Part shown: positions 22,600 through 29,543 of the stretch, in pieces
Position numbering within the stretch: the stretch's first letter is position 1
Layout of the letters: each line of letters starts with the position of its first letter
NCBI GenBank assembly: GCA_045863035.1
Contig: BTUV01000020.1
Location: forward strand, 1 to 36,084
Source: H2-BAC3 sp045863035
Lineage (GTDB): Bacteria > Bacteroidota > Ignavibacteria > Ignavibacteriales > Ignavibacteriaceae
Direction of reading: 5' to 3'
DNA: 36,084 nucleotides
Translations under genes and position numbers: made by a program
The notes under the pieces: model-generated
Database searches by the model: none
What the model was told of the DNA's origin: nothing
What the model saw: only the letters and a program-made list of their open reading frames with translations

Positions 22600-22845
22600 T
22601 TACTTTAAGCCCAGGAGGGTTTCGAGTTTATCAATTTTCTCAAGTATCTCACGACCTTTGAGCTGATTCATCCTCCAGGTTTCAATCAATGAGAAAACCC
22701 CTTCAACATCAAACTCGGTGAACTCGTTAATGGGATTGAGTTTCATGCGGATTTCCGTTAAAAGAGAATCATCCAGTATTTCGATCTTTTTGAACTGGTC
22801 GTTAAGTTCGGCAAGCTGCCCACGATAGAGATTACGTTCATTCAT
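22600..22845 (-). CDS. Small helical phage protein (gp26-like position)
   Basis: An 81-residue protein, helical throughout: LYRGQLAELNDQFKKIEILD, VEGVFSLIETWRMNQLKGRE and ILEKIDKLETLLGLK. Position between the membrane coiled-coil protein and the small terminase matches Mu gp26. Its ATG overlaps the preceding stop (ATGA at 22842-22845). The function in this family is not established. Confidence 0.7.
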   Translation of the reverse strand: MNERNLYRGQLAELNDQFKKIEILDDSLLTEIRMKLNPINEFTEFDVEGVFSLIETWRMNQLKGREILEKIDKLETLLGLK

Positions 22846-23162
22846 TTTTGATTCCTCTCAATGTTGTCAAGTTTTACCTCGATTTTGCTGAGCAGGCCTG
22901 TTAGTATCATCTGATACTGGAGGTTCTGATCAATGTATTTAAAATTTCGTTCAACAAGTTCTGCATATTGTTTGTTGTTTACGCTGATTGTTTCACGCTG
23001 CAGGGCGATGATATCATTATACTGCTTTTCGTGCTGCGCAATGATTTTTGATGTTTCCTTTTTGTGCTCACGGAGAGTGATTATCCAAACGATGAGCATG
23101 ATGACGTTAAGGCCTCCTTTGAGCAGCAGGTCAAGGAGTTCTTTTGAGAATATTGATTCCAT
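22842..23162 (-). CDS. Membrane-anchored coiled-coil protein (gp25/DUF2730-like)
   Basis: A 106-residue protein from the ATG at 23162. A membrane helix at about 9-30 (LLKGGLNVIMLIVWIITLRE) is followed by a coiled coil (KKETSKIIAQHEKQYNDIIA and on). This is the layout of the gp25/DUF2730 proteins that precede the terminase genes in Mu-like phages. A longer version would use a GTG at 23195 that lies inside a REP-like element, so I prefer 23162. It is the first gene of the leftward head-packaging operon and divergent from the protease gene. Confidence 0.75.
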   Translation of the reverse strand: MESIFSKELLDLLLKGGLNVIMLIVWIITLREHKKETSKIIAQHEKQYNDIIALQRETISVNNKQYAELVERNFKYIDQNLQYQMILTGLLSKIEVKLDNIERNQK

Positions 23163-23376
23163 GTATGCCTGAATAAATGATGTAATAAACCTCACCCCCA
23201 GCCCCTCTCCTTAGAAAGGAGAGGGGAGAAGAATGATGTATGCGAATATATACTATAAGGTTTGTGAGAAGCGAATGAGGGAGTAACTAAAATAATTGGT
23301 TACTGAGTGGTTTGGGGAGTGCATAAGGATTATAGAACTTTACAGCGTTGTTAATAAAAAAAGGCAAGAGAGATAT
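23163..23376. promoter_or_regulatory. Divergent late-module control region
   Basis: This 214-bp gap separates the leftward packaging module from the rightward capsid-tail module and must hold both late promoters. It contains a shortened REP-like element (23188-23228, ending GAGGGGAGAAG) and GCGAATATATACTATAAGG (about 23240-23258). No activator site could be identified with confidence. Confidence 0.5.
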
Positions 23377-24291
23377 ATGAAATGGTTTGAGATTTTCCGG
23401 ACGGGCACTCACACGGACAGCAAGGGTAATACCCGTGAATGGACAAAGGAGGAGCTGGAAGAGATTGCAGAGAAATATAACGCAGCGGGCAATGAAGCAC
23501 CTATTGTGATCGGGCATCCGCAGGATAACTCGCCGGCTTATGGCTGGGTGAAGGAGTTAAAGCTTTTCGGTGATAAGCTGCTTGCTTTGCCGAGTAAGAT
23601 TATGCCAGAATTTGTTGAAGCGGTGCAGAAGGGTTTGTACAGAAACCGAAGCATCAGTCTGAATGGTGACGGGACTCTGAGACATGTTGGTTTTTTGGGA
23701 GGAACACCACCAGCAGTAAAGGGGCTTGCTGATGTGCAGTTTAATGAGGGAGAGGATGTGGTGAGTTTTGAGTTTGCTGAGGCAGAGGAAGAAACCTCAC
23801 CCCCAGCCCCTCTCCTTGGAAAGGAGAGGGGGGCCGGAGAAGGACAGGAAGGACTTAAAGGAATAGAAGGAGTGAAGCAGTTTTCGGAGGAGGAGTTTAA
23901 TGAGGTTGATCAAAAGAGACGGCAGGCAGAGGAGGAGCTTGCACGACTGCGGATGAAGATGAGGAAGACGGAGTTTGAACAATTTCTGAATGAGCAGATT
24001 GCACATGGAAGTGTGACTCCGGCGATGAAACCAAAACTTGAACAGGTTCTTGAAGCCCTGGGTGCAGTGAATATGCAGGAGAAGGATGCTCTGGGGAACG
24101 AAGTATATAACTTTTCTGACGGAACGAAGGCAAACCCTGTTGCGGTGTTCAAAGAGTTTGTGAAGGGGCTGCCAAAGGTGATTGAGTTTAATGAGGTGGC
24201 AAAGAAGCCGAAACCTGAACAGGATGAGTTACTTACGTCACCGGTGAGGGTGGCTGAAGCTGAGATCAGAAAAAGTATGGCACTGCAATAA
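23377..24291 (+). CDS. Head maturation protease/scaffold (Mu gpI-like)
   Basis: A 304-residue protein from the ATG at 23377, behind AAAGGCAAGAGAG. It starts MKWFEIFRTGTHTDSKGNTR, then EWTKEELEEIAEKYNAAGNE, APIVIGHPQDNSPAYGWVKE and KGLYRNRSISLNGDGTLRHV. This is the pattern of Mu protein I (PF10123), whose N-terminal part is the serine protease that trims the head and whose C-terminal part is the scaffold. HVGFLGGTPPAVKGL ends the protease domain. Residues about 140-155 (SPPAPLLGKERGAGEG) come from an in-frame REP-like element, followed by nonamer-coded GQEGLKGIEGVK, just where the protease joins the coiled scaffold (about 165-215). The C-terminal RKSMALQ is the expected capsid-binding end. Confidence 0.92.
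   Translation: MKWFEIFRTGTHTDSKGNTREWTKEELEEIAEKYNAAGNEAPIVIGHPQDNSPAYGWVKELKLFGDKLLALPSKIMPEFVEAVQKGLYRNRSISLNGDGTLRHVGFLGGTPPAVKGLADVQFNEGEDVVSFEFAEAEEETSPPAPLLGKERGAGEGQEGLKGIEGVKQFSEEEFNEVDQKRRQAEEELARLRMKMRKTEFEQFLNEQIAHGSVTPAMKPKLEQVLEALGAVNMQEKDALGNEVYNFSDGTKANPVAVFKEFVKGLPKVIEFNEVAKKPKPEQDELLTSPVRVAEAEIRKSMALQ
23793..23840 (+). repeat. REP-like element in frame at the protease-scaffold junction
   Basis: Standard type-1 element followed by nonamers AAGGACAGG, AAGGACTTA, AAGGAATAG, AAGGAGTGA (about 23840-23876). All are translated. Confidence 0.9.
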
Positions 24292-24296
24292 TTAAG

Positions 24297-24340
24297 AACC
24301 TCATCCCCAGCCCTTCTCCTTGGAAAGGAGAAGGGGGTAA
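24297..24340 (+). repeat. REP-like element with compensated arm change
   Basis: The arms read CCCTTCTCCTT and AAGGAGAAGGG. Compared with the standard CCCCTCTCC/GGAGAGGGG, both arms have changed so that pairing is kept. It lies between the protease and capsid genes. Confidence 0.9.
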
Positions 24341-24390
24341 TGAATAATATAATTGAATTTTTCAAACAAATCTGAAAGGATATATATCCA

Positions 24391-25314
24391 ATGAAACTAA
24401 GAGAGATAAGCGCGAAGGACAGTCTGACTCAGAGTGTAGTAGCTGAGATGATGAAATTCGCATCGATACTGTTTTTTGCAGAATTCGCAACGATGGTGGG
24501 TAACGCTGCCTACGTGAGAAAGGTTGCGACAGCAACAGGCGGGCGGTTCCGTGCGCTTGATAATGATTTTCCTGATAACACTGTGACACCTGCGTTCATC
24601 ACACCAGCACTGAAGATTCTGGGTGATAAGGTGATGGTTGATGCAGCACATGAAAGAAGAGGCGCCGATGTTGCGAGTGTGAGAGCACGGGAGCTGATGA
24701 ACTTTGCCAGGAATCTGGGAAAGCAGTTTCAGAACTATTTTATTAACGGAAGCAGCGTGCAGGATGGCAGTGCATACGATGGATTGAAAGTACTGGTGAC
24801 TGGCTCACAAAAGAAAACTGCTGCTGCAAACGGTCACACGGTAACACCGGGAAATGATAACGCCGCGAAGCTGAGTCAACAGAAGTTTCTTGAACTGATT
24901 GATGAAACGTTGGGACTGGTAGAAGGCGGAGCAGATATACTGCTGATGGATAATCTGACTCTGAGCCGCTTAACTTCGATTGCACGTGATTATGTGCAGT
25001 ACGACAAGGATGAGTTCGGAAGACCACTGGCCTACTATAACGGGATTCCACTTGTACCTGCCGGATGGGACAGAAGCGGAAACAAGATACTGCCTCATAA
25101 TGAAACCGTTGGAGGCGGAACAACCTGCACAAGTATATACGCTGCGAAGTTCGGTGAACTGGATGCACTGACCCACATGACAAATGTTGGTGTTGCGGTC
25201 GAGGATCTGGGCAGACAGAGCGTGCATTATATTCACACGGTGGAACTTGATACGGTGATTGGATTGCTTAGTGCGAAAGCCGCGGCCAGACTTGAGGGAA
25301 TTATCATAGGATAA
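24391..25314 (+). CDS. Major capsid protein
   Basis: A 307-residue protein in the position of the Mu gpT/major head gene, right after the protease. It has an N-terminal helical stretch (MKLREISAKDSLTQSVVAEM), AAYVRKVATATGGRFRALDN, then the HK97-fold spine-helix region (RARELMNFARNLGKQFQNYF) and GADILLMDNLTLSRLTSIAR. GRPLAYYNGIPLVPAGWDRS followed by CTSIYAAKFGELDALTH is typical of HK97-type capsids of this length. AAAGGATATATATCCA precedes the ATG. It resembles major capsid proteins more in pattern than by a single signature. Confidence 0.85.
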   Translation: MKLREISAKDSLTQSVVAEMMKFASILFFAEFATMVGNAAYVRKVATATGGRFRALDNDFPDNTVTPAFITPALKILGDKVMVDAAHERRGADVASVRARELMNFARNLGKQFQNYFINGSSVQDGSAYDGLKVLVTGSQKKTAAANGHTVTPGNDNAAKLSQQKFLELIDETLGLVEGGADILLMDNLTLSRLTSIARDYVQYDKDEFGRPLAYYNGIPLVPAGWDRSGNKILPHNETVGGGTTCTSIYAAKFGELDALTHMTNVGVAVEDLGRQSVHYIHTVELDTVIGLLSAKAAARLEGIIIG

Positions 25315-25349
25315 ATGATAATTAGAAATTAGTAATGAGTAATGAGGAA

Positions 25350-25397
25350 AAACCTCACCCCCAACCCCTCTCCTTTGAAAGGAGAGGGGGGCCGGGG
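25350..25397 (+). repeat. REP-like element after the capsid gene
   Basis: AACCTCACCCCCAACCCC, TCTCCTTTGAAAGGAGA, GGGGGGCCGGGG; loop variant TTTGAAA. Confidence 0.9.
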
Positions 25398-25424
25398 CAG
25401 AAGCGGTTTGCCTGATAGAATGGA

Positions 25425-25466
25425 GGTTCATTACCAATGAGGGATGATGGTCGTTGGTAATGAACC
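25425..25466 (+). terminator. Strong hairpin after the capsid gene
   Basis: Perfect 13-bp arms GGTTCATTACCAA (25425-25437) and TTGGTAATGAACC (25454-25466) with a 16-nt loop. No long T-run follows, so it may be an mRNA-stabilising or partial termination structure that sets capsid expression above that of the tail genes. It could also be a protein-binding site. Confidence 0.6.
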
Positions 25467-25607
25467 GCTGTTTGATAGTTAGGAATTAGTAATTAGGAAT
25501 TAGTAATGAAGAGAAATGTACAATTAGCAAGTCACAATGAAGAATGAAGAAAAGGACACAAAGGACATTAAGGACAGCAAGGACTTGAAGGTTAAAAACC
25601 TGTTGCG

Positions 25608-25808
25608 ATGGCTAATAAATATCAGTTAAAGACGCAAGAGCCGGTGAGGTGTGAGAAGTGTCAGAAGGAGTTTGTTGTTTTGCGGAATAACAGCGATAAG
25701 AAGGTTTGTGTGCTCTTTGATTCTCTCCATAATGATGAGAAGAATTTTATTACCCAAGCCGGAGATGTTGAGTTTGACAGAACCCGGCATAAGAAACACG
25801 TCTGCTGA
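25608..25808 (+). CDS. Small cysteine-motif phage protein (gp35-like position)
   Basis: A 66-residue protein. CEKCQKEFVVL near residue 15 is a Cys-x-x-Cys knuckle, and a further Cys lies at the C-terminus (KKHVC) with another at about 42 (KKVCVLF). It could be a small zinc or disulfide protein. It lies between the capsid and DUF1320 genes, where Mu-like phages keep a small head protein. GATG after AACCTGTTGC marks the start; the Shine-Dalgarno is weak. Function is unknown. Confidence 0.7.
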   Translation: MANKYQLKTQEPVRCEKCQKEFVVLRNNSDKKVCVLFDSLHNDEKNFITQAGDVEFDRTRHKKHVC

Positions 25809-25835
25809 AGTATGAATTATGAAGTATGAATTTTA

Positions 25836-26300
25836 ATGGCGTATAACACTATTACTGAGCTTTTACAGAATATAGAGGAGCGGGTGCTGGTTTCTCTTGT
25901 GAATGATGAAACGAGAGATGTTGAGGATGTGAATCTGGCTTCGGGGACTGATGTGGCAACGGTGCGGATTGTGAATGCCATTACAGAAGCTGACGCTGAG
26001 ATTGATGGTTATCTGAGAGCAAGGTACTCTCTGCCACTTAGCTCGACTCCGACATTGGTAAAACAACTCAGCCGAGATATTTGTATTTATAATCTTTACA
26101 AGAGGCGGATGCGGGAGAGTATTCCGGAGTCGATTATTGAGATATATAACATTTGTGTAAAGGTGCTTGAAAAGATTCAGCGGGGAGAGATTCATTTGGG
26201 TGTGGAGGTAGCAGGAGAGTCGAGCCCGGGAGCAGGTGTGACGGTTAATAAGACGGCAGACGACAGAGTGTTTCCTAAAGAAATGTGGGACAGCTATTAA
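25836..26300 (+). CDS. DUF1320 head-tail connector-like protein (Mu gp36-like)
   Basis: A 154-residue protein with the DUF1320 (PF07030) signature: an N-terminal helix (MAYNTITELLQNIEERVLVS), VRIVNAITEADAEIDGYLRA, RYSLPLSSTPTLVKQLSRDI, then CIYNLYKRR. 'A..EID.YL..RY.LPL...P..L......IA.Y.L..R' is the family core. It probably completes the head neck in Mu-like phages. The C-terminal tail VNKTADDRVFPKEMWDSY is also typical. No clear Shine-Dalgarno precedes the ATG at 25836; a GAAGTATGAA heptamer repeat fills that place. Confidence 0.9.
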   Translation: MAYNTITELLQNIEERVLVSLVNDETRDVEDVNLASGTDVATVRIVNAITEADAEIDGYLRARYSLPLSSTPTLVKQLSRDICIYNLYKRRMRESIPESIIEIYNICVKVLEKIQRGEIHLGVEVAGESSPGAGVTVNKTADDRVFPKEMWDSY

Positions 26301-26334
26301 TTAGTAATTAGTAGTTAGTGATTAGTAATGAAGA

Positions 26335-26358
26335 TCCCTCGACTTCGCTCGGGGACCA
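26335..26358 (+). repeat. Type-2 repeat, intergenic
   Basis: CCCTCGACTTCGCTCGGGGA followed by CC, directly in front of the nonamer run that leads into the next gene. Confidence 0.85.
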
Positions 26359-26359
26359 A

Positions 26360-26413
26360 AAGGACATGAAGGACGGTAAGGACATGAAGGACATGAAGGA
26401 CAAAAAGGACTTT
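26360..26413 (+). repeat. Six AAGGACNNN nonamers ending in a ribosome-binding site
   Basis: AAGGAC recurs exactly every nine bases at 26360, 26369, 26378, 26387, 26396 and 26405. The last copy stands six bases before the ATG at 26416 and must serve as the Shine-Dalgarno for the DUF1834-like gene. Confidence 0.9.
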
Positions 26414-26415
26414 AA

Positions 26416-26859
26416 ATGACGTTACAGGAGACTTTGGATTTTGTGCAGGTAACTCTGCAAGCAGCGATTGATGATGTTAGTGTTACTGAAAAGGCGGATG
26501 TTGAACAGCCAGCAGAGATTTCAAATTATGTTCTAAAACACCCTTTTGCGGCTTATCTGGTGGTGCTGAATTCAGATAAGTTTTCGGAGAGTAAATCATC
26601 GGGTGCGGTTACTCAGGAGAGGGATATTTTTGTGTCAGTGGTGAGTGTGACGCGAGCTGTGAACGGAAAGATGAAACCAGCTGAGCATTGTGACCGAATT
26701 ATTGATATCCTGTCAGGAACAAGGATTGCTTCTCCACGGGGTGACGGTTATATATCTGCTGTTGGAACGAAGTTTTTACAAGAGGAGGACGGGGTCTGGT
26801 ATTATGAGGTGCTTATAAAGGTTCCGGAGTTTTATGTTGAAGCACAATACCGAGTGTAA
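26416..26859 (+). CDS. DUF1834-like tail/neck protein (Mu gp37-like)
   Basis: A 147-residue protein. FAAYLVVLNSDKFSESKSSG, TQERDIFVSVVSVTRAVNGK and WYYEVLIKVPEFYVEAQYRV are beta-strand blocks similar to the DUF1834/Gp37 family, with a long amphipathic N-terminal helix (TLQETLDFVQVTLQAAIDDV). It follows the DUF1320 gene as in Mu and probably acts at the head-tail joint or tail terminator. Confidence 0.8.
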   Translation: MTLQETLDFVQVTLQAAIDDVSVTEKADVEQPAEISNYVLKHPFAAYLVVLNSDKFSESKSSGAVTQERDIFVSVVSVTRAVNGKMKPAEHCDRIIDILSGTRIASPRGDGYISAVGTKFLQEEDGVWYYEVLIKVPEFYVEAQYRV

Positions 26860-26973
26860 TTAGTAATTAGTAGTTAGTAATTAGTAATGAAACAGAGATT
26901 AACAAACACACGCAAAAGCTGTGAATGGCTGCAGATGCCGGGGAGATGTGAACCCACTCCCCGGCTCTGGTTT

Positions 26974-27018
26974 AACCTCACCCCCAGCCCCTCTCCTTGG
27001 AAAGGAGAGGGGGGTAAG
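26974..27018 (+). repeat. REP-like element, intergenic
   Basis: Standard type-1 element ending GGGGGGTAAG in the 181-bp gap 26860-27040, which also has ATTAGTAATTAG strings and no gene. Confidence 0.9.
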
Positions 27019-27040
27019 AAAAGAAAGTTGAGAATTTAAG

Positions 27041-27301
27041 ATGGTTAAGACAGGTAACAGGAAGTTTTTTGCATTTGTGGGGACGGTGGTTCTTTTTACT
27101 GCTGTTGTGCTGGTTGCACTCTTTAAACATAATGGCACGATTGATATGCCAACGTTTGCATTTCAGTTGGCAAGTGCGTATGCGATTTTGAGCGGGTTGT
27201 TTTTTAGTAGTAATGCGTTGGTGCATTTGGCTGGTAAGAAAGGTGAAGAAACCTCACCCCCAGCCCCTCTCCTTGGAAAGGAGAGGGGGGCCGGAGAATG
27301 A
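27041..27301 (+). CDS. Two-helix membrane protein, possible holin, with REP-coded C-terminus
   Basis: An 86-residue protein with two membrane helices (about 9-28, FFAFVGTVVLFTAVVLVALF; and 38-60, TFAFQLASAYAILSGLFFSS). The final 16 residues (TSPPAPLLGKERGAGE) are encoded by a REP-like element, so the native C-terminus has been replaced or extended. The stop overlaps the start of the next gene by four bases (ATGA at 27298-27301), and the ribosome-binding site for that gene (GCCGGAGA) lies in the repeat's end. A holin role is possible: two helices, beside another membrane protein, with an amidase gene nearby. Confidence 0.7.
   Translation: MVKTGNRKFFAFVGTVVLFTAVVLVALFKHNGTIDMPTFAFQLASAYAILSGLFFSSNALVHLAGKKGEETSPPAPLLGKERGAGE
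27250..27296 (+). repeat. REP-like element forming a protein C-terminus and gene junction
   Basis: Standard type-1 element ending GGGGCCGGAGA, with ATGA immediately after. Confidence 0.9.
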
Positions 27302-27720
27302 AAACCGTATTAAGTGTGATTGTAGTTGGTGCTGTGGTTTTGCTTTTGCTGAATGTAAGCCATGATGGGACAGTGGTTAAAAAGGGTGTGGAGATGGTGA
27401 CTGTTAAAAAGGGAGTGGAAAATGTTACCGTTCTCAAAAATGAGAAAAGGGGTGTGGTTGATCTGCGGAAGAATAAGAGAGTGCATGAGGTGGTTAAAGA
27501 CAGTTCGGGAAATCTGGTTGGAGAGTTTTTGATTGATGTTAATGATTCACTGCTGAGATATGATTTCAGCGTGATGAGCAGACTGAGGGAAAGAGTTGAC
27601 AGTATATACATAACACGGGTGGATACTCTGGTTGTAAAACCTGAGTGGTATGAGAGTTTTGAATTTGGATTAGCAGCGGGATTGGCTGCATCATTGATTT
27701 TGTTTTTAATCTTGGAGTAA
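27298..27720 (+). CDS. Membrane protein with terminal hydrophobic segments, possible spanin-like
   Basis: A 140-residue protein. It has an N-terminal signal-anchor (about 2-20, TVLSVIVVGAVVLLLLNVSH), then two near repeats (VKKGVEMVTV, VKKGVENVTVL), a charged middle (VSHDGTVV..., MSRLRERVDSIYITRVDTLV) and a C-terminal membrane helix (about 122-138, FGLAAGLAASLILFLILE). It is translationally coupled to the preceding two-helix protein. Proteins that span the envelope at both ends could serve in lysis, but the order here, before the tail tube gene, is unusual. Function is not established. Confidence 0.65.
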   Translation: MKTVLSVIVVGAVVLLLLNVSHDGTVVKKGVEMVTVKKGVENVTVLKNEKRGVVDLRKNKRVHEVVKDSSGNLVGEFLIDVNDSLLRYDFSVMSRLRERVDSIYITRVDTLVVKPEWYESFEFGLAAGLAASLILFLILE

Positions 27721-27724
27721 CGAA

Positions 27725-28678
27725 ATGATTTATGGAAGCGGTATTCACGGCTTTTTGATTACGAAAAAAGGGCAGATCACCTCTGGCTCGCCAACATCGC
27801 CATACGGAGCTGGTATTAAAACGGCTGGTATGTTTAATATTAAGACTGTGAAAGACGGCACGGATGACCGGAACCGGAATCTGCGAAATTTAATGCAGTT
27901 TATGGCGAGCTTTAAGAGCTTTCAAATAACGCTTGAAGATCTGTACACGTTCTTTTCTGTTTACTGCGCTGATCATGGTGTTGATGCTCAGGTGGTGTTT
28001 AAGGAGAAGAATGTTGGCGGATATTACAAAGCATGGAATTACCATGATACAGGTTTGGATGATACGTACTTCGCCGGAATTGATTTTGATTTTCTTCTGA
28101 GTGACGCAGAGCGGTCGGTGAAGATTGACCTGGGCTGTGCGGTTGAGTATGCCTTCGGCAAGCAGCTTGTTGATTTGTTATATACTGCACAGATTCATAG
28201 CTGGCTGCTTGATACGAATAATGGATTAGGGAGTAAGGGAATTAAGTTTAGCAAGCAGATTGCGCCTTATTTTCTCTCGATTGAAAATCCGAGCGGTACT
28301 GCACTGCTGAGCAAACCTGATCTGAAGAGCCGCAGACTTAGCATTAAGACAGCCGGAAACACGACCGCATACGAACGGAAAGTGAACGACTGGATAGAGG
28401 TTGAGTTTGAAGTGGTTACTCATGATGTGAGTGATCTGAATATCTGGCGCATAATAAACAAGGCACAGGAAGGTTCGATGAAGTTGATTGAATCTGTGAG
28501 TGCAACAAAAACGGAGCAGTATATATTTCCTGAGGGTGCTCTGACTTTTAAGCCGGATATAGTACGGGGGGATGACACGAGCGAGGTGAAAATCCTGGCT
28601 GCGGGAAAATTTCCCCCGTCGGCTATTACGGCGGATTATAGTGACACGAATAATGTGAAGCTGACTTTTAACCCGTGA
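27725..28678 (+). CDS. Putative major tail (tube) protein
   Basis: A 317-residue protein. It starts MIYGSGIHGFLITKKGQITS with SPYGAGIKTAG, and has FDFLLSDAERSVKIDLGCAV, RRLSIKTAGNTTAYERKVND and VEFEVVTHDVSDLNIWRII. This strand-rich plan fits a tail tube protein. It lies upstream of the tail chaperone and tape measure. No sheath gene with its usual pattern was found, which supports a non-contractile tail. The call rests on position and fold pattern; no exact family is recognised. Confidence 0.6.
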   Translation: MIYGSGIHGFLITKKGQITSGSPTSPYGAGIKTAGMFNIKTVKDGTDDRNRNLRNLMQFMASFKSFQITLEDLYTFFSVYCADHGVDAQVVFKEKNVGGYYKAWNYHDTGLDDTYFAGIDFDFLLSDAERSVKIDLGCAVEYAFGKQLVDLLYTAQIHSWLLDTNNGLGSKGIKFSKQIAPYFLSIENPSGTALLSKPDLKSRRLSIKTAGNTTAYERKVNDWIEVEFEVVTHDVSDLNIWRIINKAQEGSMKLIESVSATKTEQYIFPEGALTFKPDIVRGDDTSEVKILAAGKFPPSAITADYSDTNNVKLTFNP

Positions 28679-28681
28679 GAG

Positions 28682-28726
28682 AACCTCACCCCCAGCCCCT
28701 CTCCTTAGAAAGGAGAGGGGGGTAGG
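28682..28726 (+). repeat. REP-like element, intergenic
   Basis: Type-1 element with TTAGAAA loop and GGGGGGTAGG end, between the tail protein and the next gene. Confidence 0.9.
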
Positions 28727-28758
28727 AAACAATTAGTAATTAATAAAAAGGATTTGAG

Positions 28759-29430
28759 ATGCCGACTTTGAATTTGACACTGACCGCAGGAAGTCTTCTG
28801 GATCAGGATTTTACTGATGTAGCGGTATTGGCCGGAGAAAAGCTGCTGTTTGTTTTGTATATAAACGGAGCTGGTCAGGTAACGAAAAAGAGTGTGAATC
28901 TGGATGGTGGTAGTGCTGATCAGATTGCGATTTCAGCAGGTGTGAAATATACTGCAAAGCTGAAGGCGACTGATACGCTGAAGCTGCCGGCCGCCAATGT
29001 GACGTATAAAACGTATAAAGTGGATTCGAATGGAAATGCTGTTGAGCATTTCAGCGGAACGGTGACGGTGAACAGTGCTTCAGCACCGAATGTATATCTG
29101 GTTGGACAGGTGCCCAGTTTCAGCACAAAACAGAAGTTTGATGCAAATGCTCAGTTTGATGTAGTGGTTCCGGCAGGGGCAAGACTGACAGGGTTTGTTA
29201 TAAAGAACTCGACGGCAAATGCTGTGACGCTGAATATTGGCGTGAGCGCACTTGGGACAACGATTCTGAATGCGTATGCGGTGGGAGCAAATGGTTTCCA
29301 TGTGGTGAAGGAGTCAGAGTTAGGAGTGACCGGATGGAGTGACCAGACTACTAAGATTATCTACGTCAGCTCAGGCGCATGGAACAGTTCATCGTTGGAA
29401 GTGTGGATGATTTATGAGCAGTTTAATTAG
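28759..29430 (+). CDS. Beta-rich phage structural protein, possible tail decoration or adhesin
   Basis: A 223-residue protein, almost all beta: PTLNLTLTAGSLLDQDFTDV, ADQIAISAGVKYTAKLKATD, VEHFSGTVTVNSASAPNVYL, ADAQ-like FDANAQFDVVVPAGARLTGF and KIIYVSSGAWNSSSLEVWMI. The first about 95 residues look like one immunoglobulin-like unit. The rest resembles small domains seen at the end of tail or capsid decoration proteins. AAAAAGGATTTGAG precedes the ATG. Exact function is not recognised. Confidence 0.6.
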   Translation: MPTLNLTLTAGSLLDQDFTDVAVLAGEKLLFVLYINGAGQVTKKSVNLDGGSADQIAISAGVKYTAKLKATDTLKLPAANVTYKTYKVDSNGNAVEHFSGTVTVNSASAPNVYLVGQVPSFSTKQKFDANAQFDVVVPAGARLTGFVIKNSTANAVTLNIGVSALGTTILNAYAVGANGFHVVKESELGVTGWSDQTTKIIYVSSGAWNSSSLEVWMIYEQFN

Positions 29431-29471
29431 GAATTGTGAAGTATGAATTATGAACTTCAAGGACGGGAAGA

Positions 29472-29534
29472 AACCTCACCCCCATCCCCTCTCCTTGGAA
29501 AGGAGAGGGGGGTAAGAAATGGAAAGGAGAGGGG
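29472..29534 (+). repeat. REP-like element plus a second right arm
   Basis: A full type-1 element (29472-29516) is followed by TGGAAAGGAGAGGGGC (29520-29535), an extra copy of loop and right arm only. This second arm also supplies the AAAGGAGAGG ahead of the amidase start at 29544. Confidence 0.85.
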
Positions 29535-29543
29535 CATACTTAG

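Larger units (their letters stand above)
25315..25607. other. Post-capsid intergenic region (repeats and hairpin)
   Basis: This 293-bp gap has no gene. In order it holds TTAGTAATGAG strings, a REP-like element (25350-25397), a strong hairpin (25425-25466), more ATTAGTAAT strings, and four AAGGACNNN nonamers (about 25552-25590) ahead of the next gene. Confidence 0.85.

Noticed and set aside
23163..23195. Longer start for the gp25-like gene
   Set aside because: The GTG lies in a REP-like element; the internal ATG at 23162 is a simpler start at the beginning of the recognisable protein.
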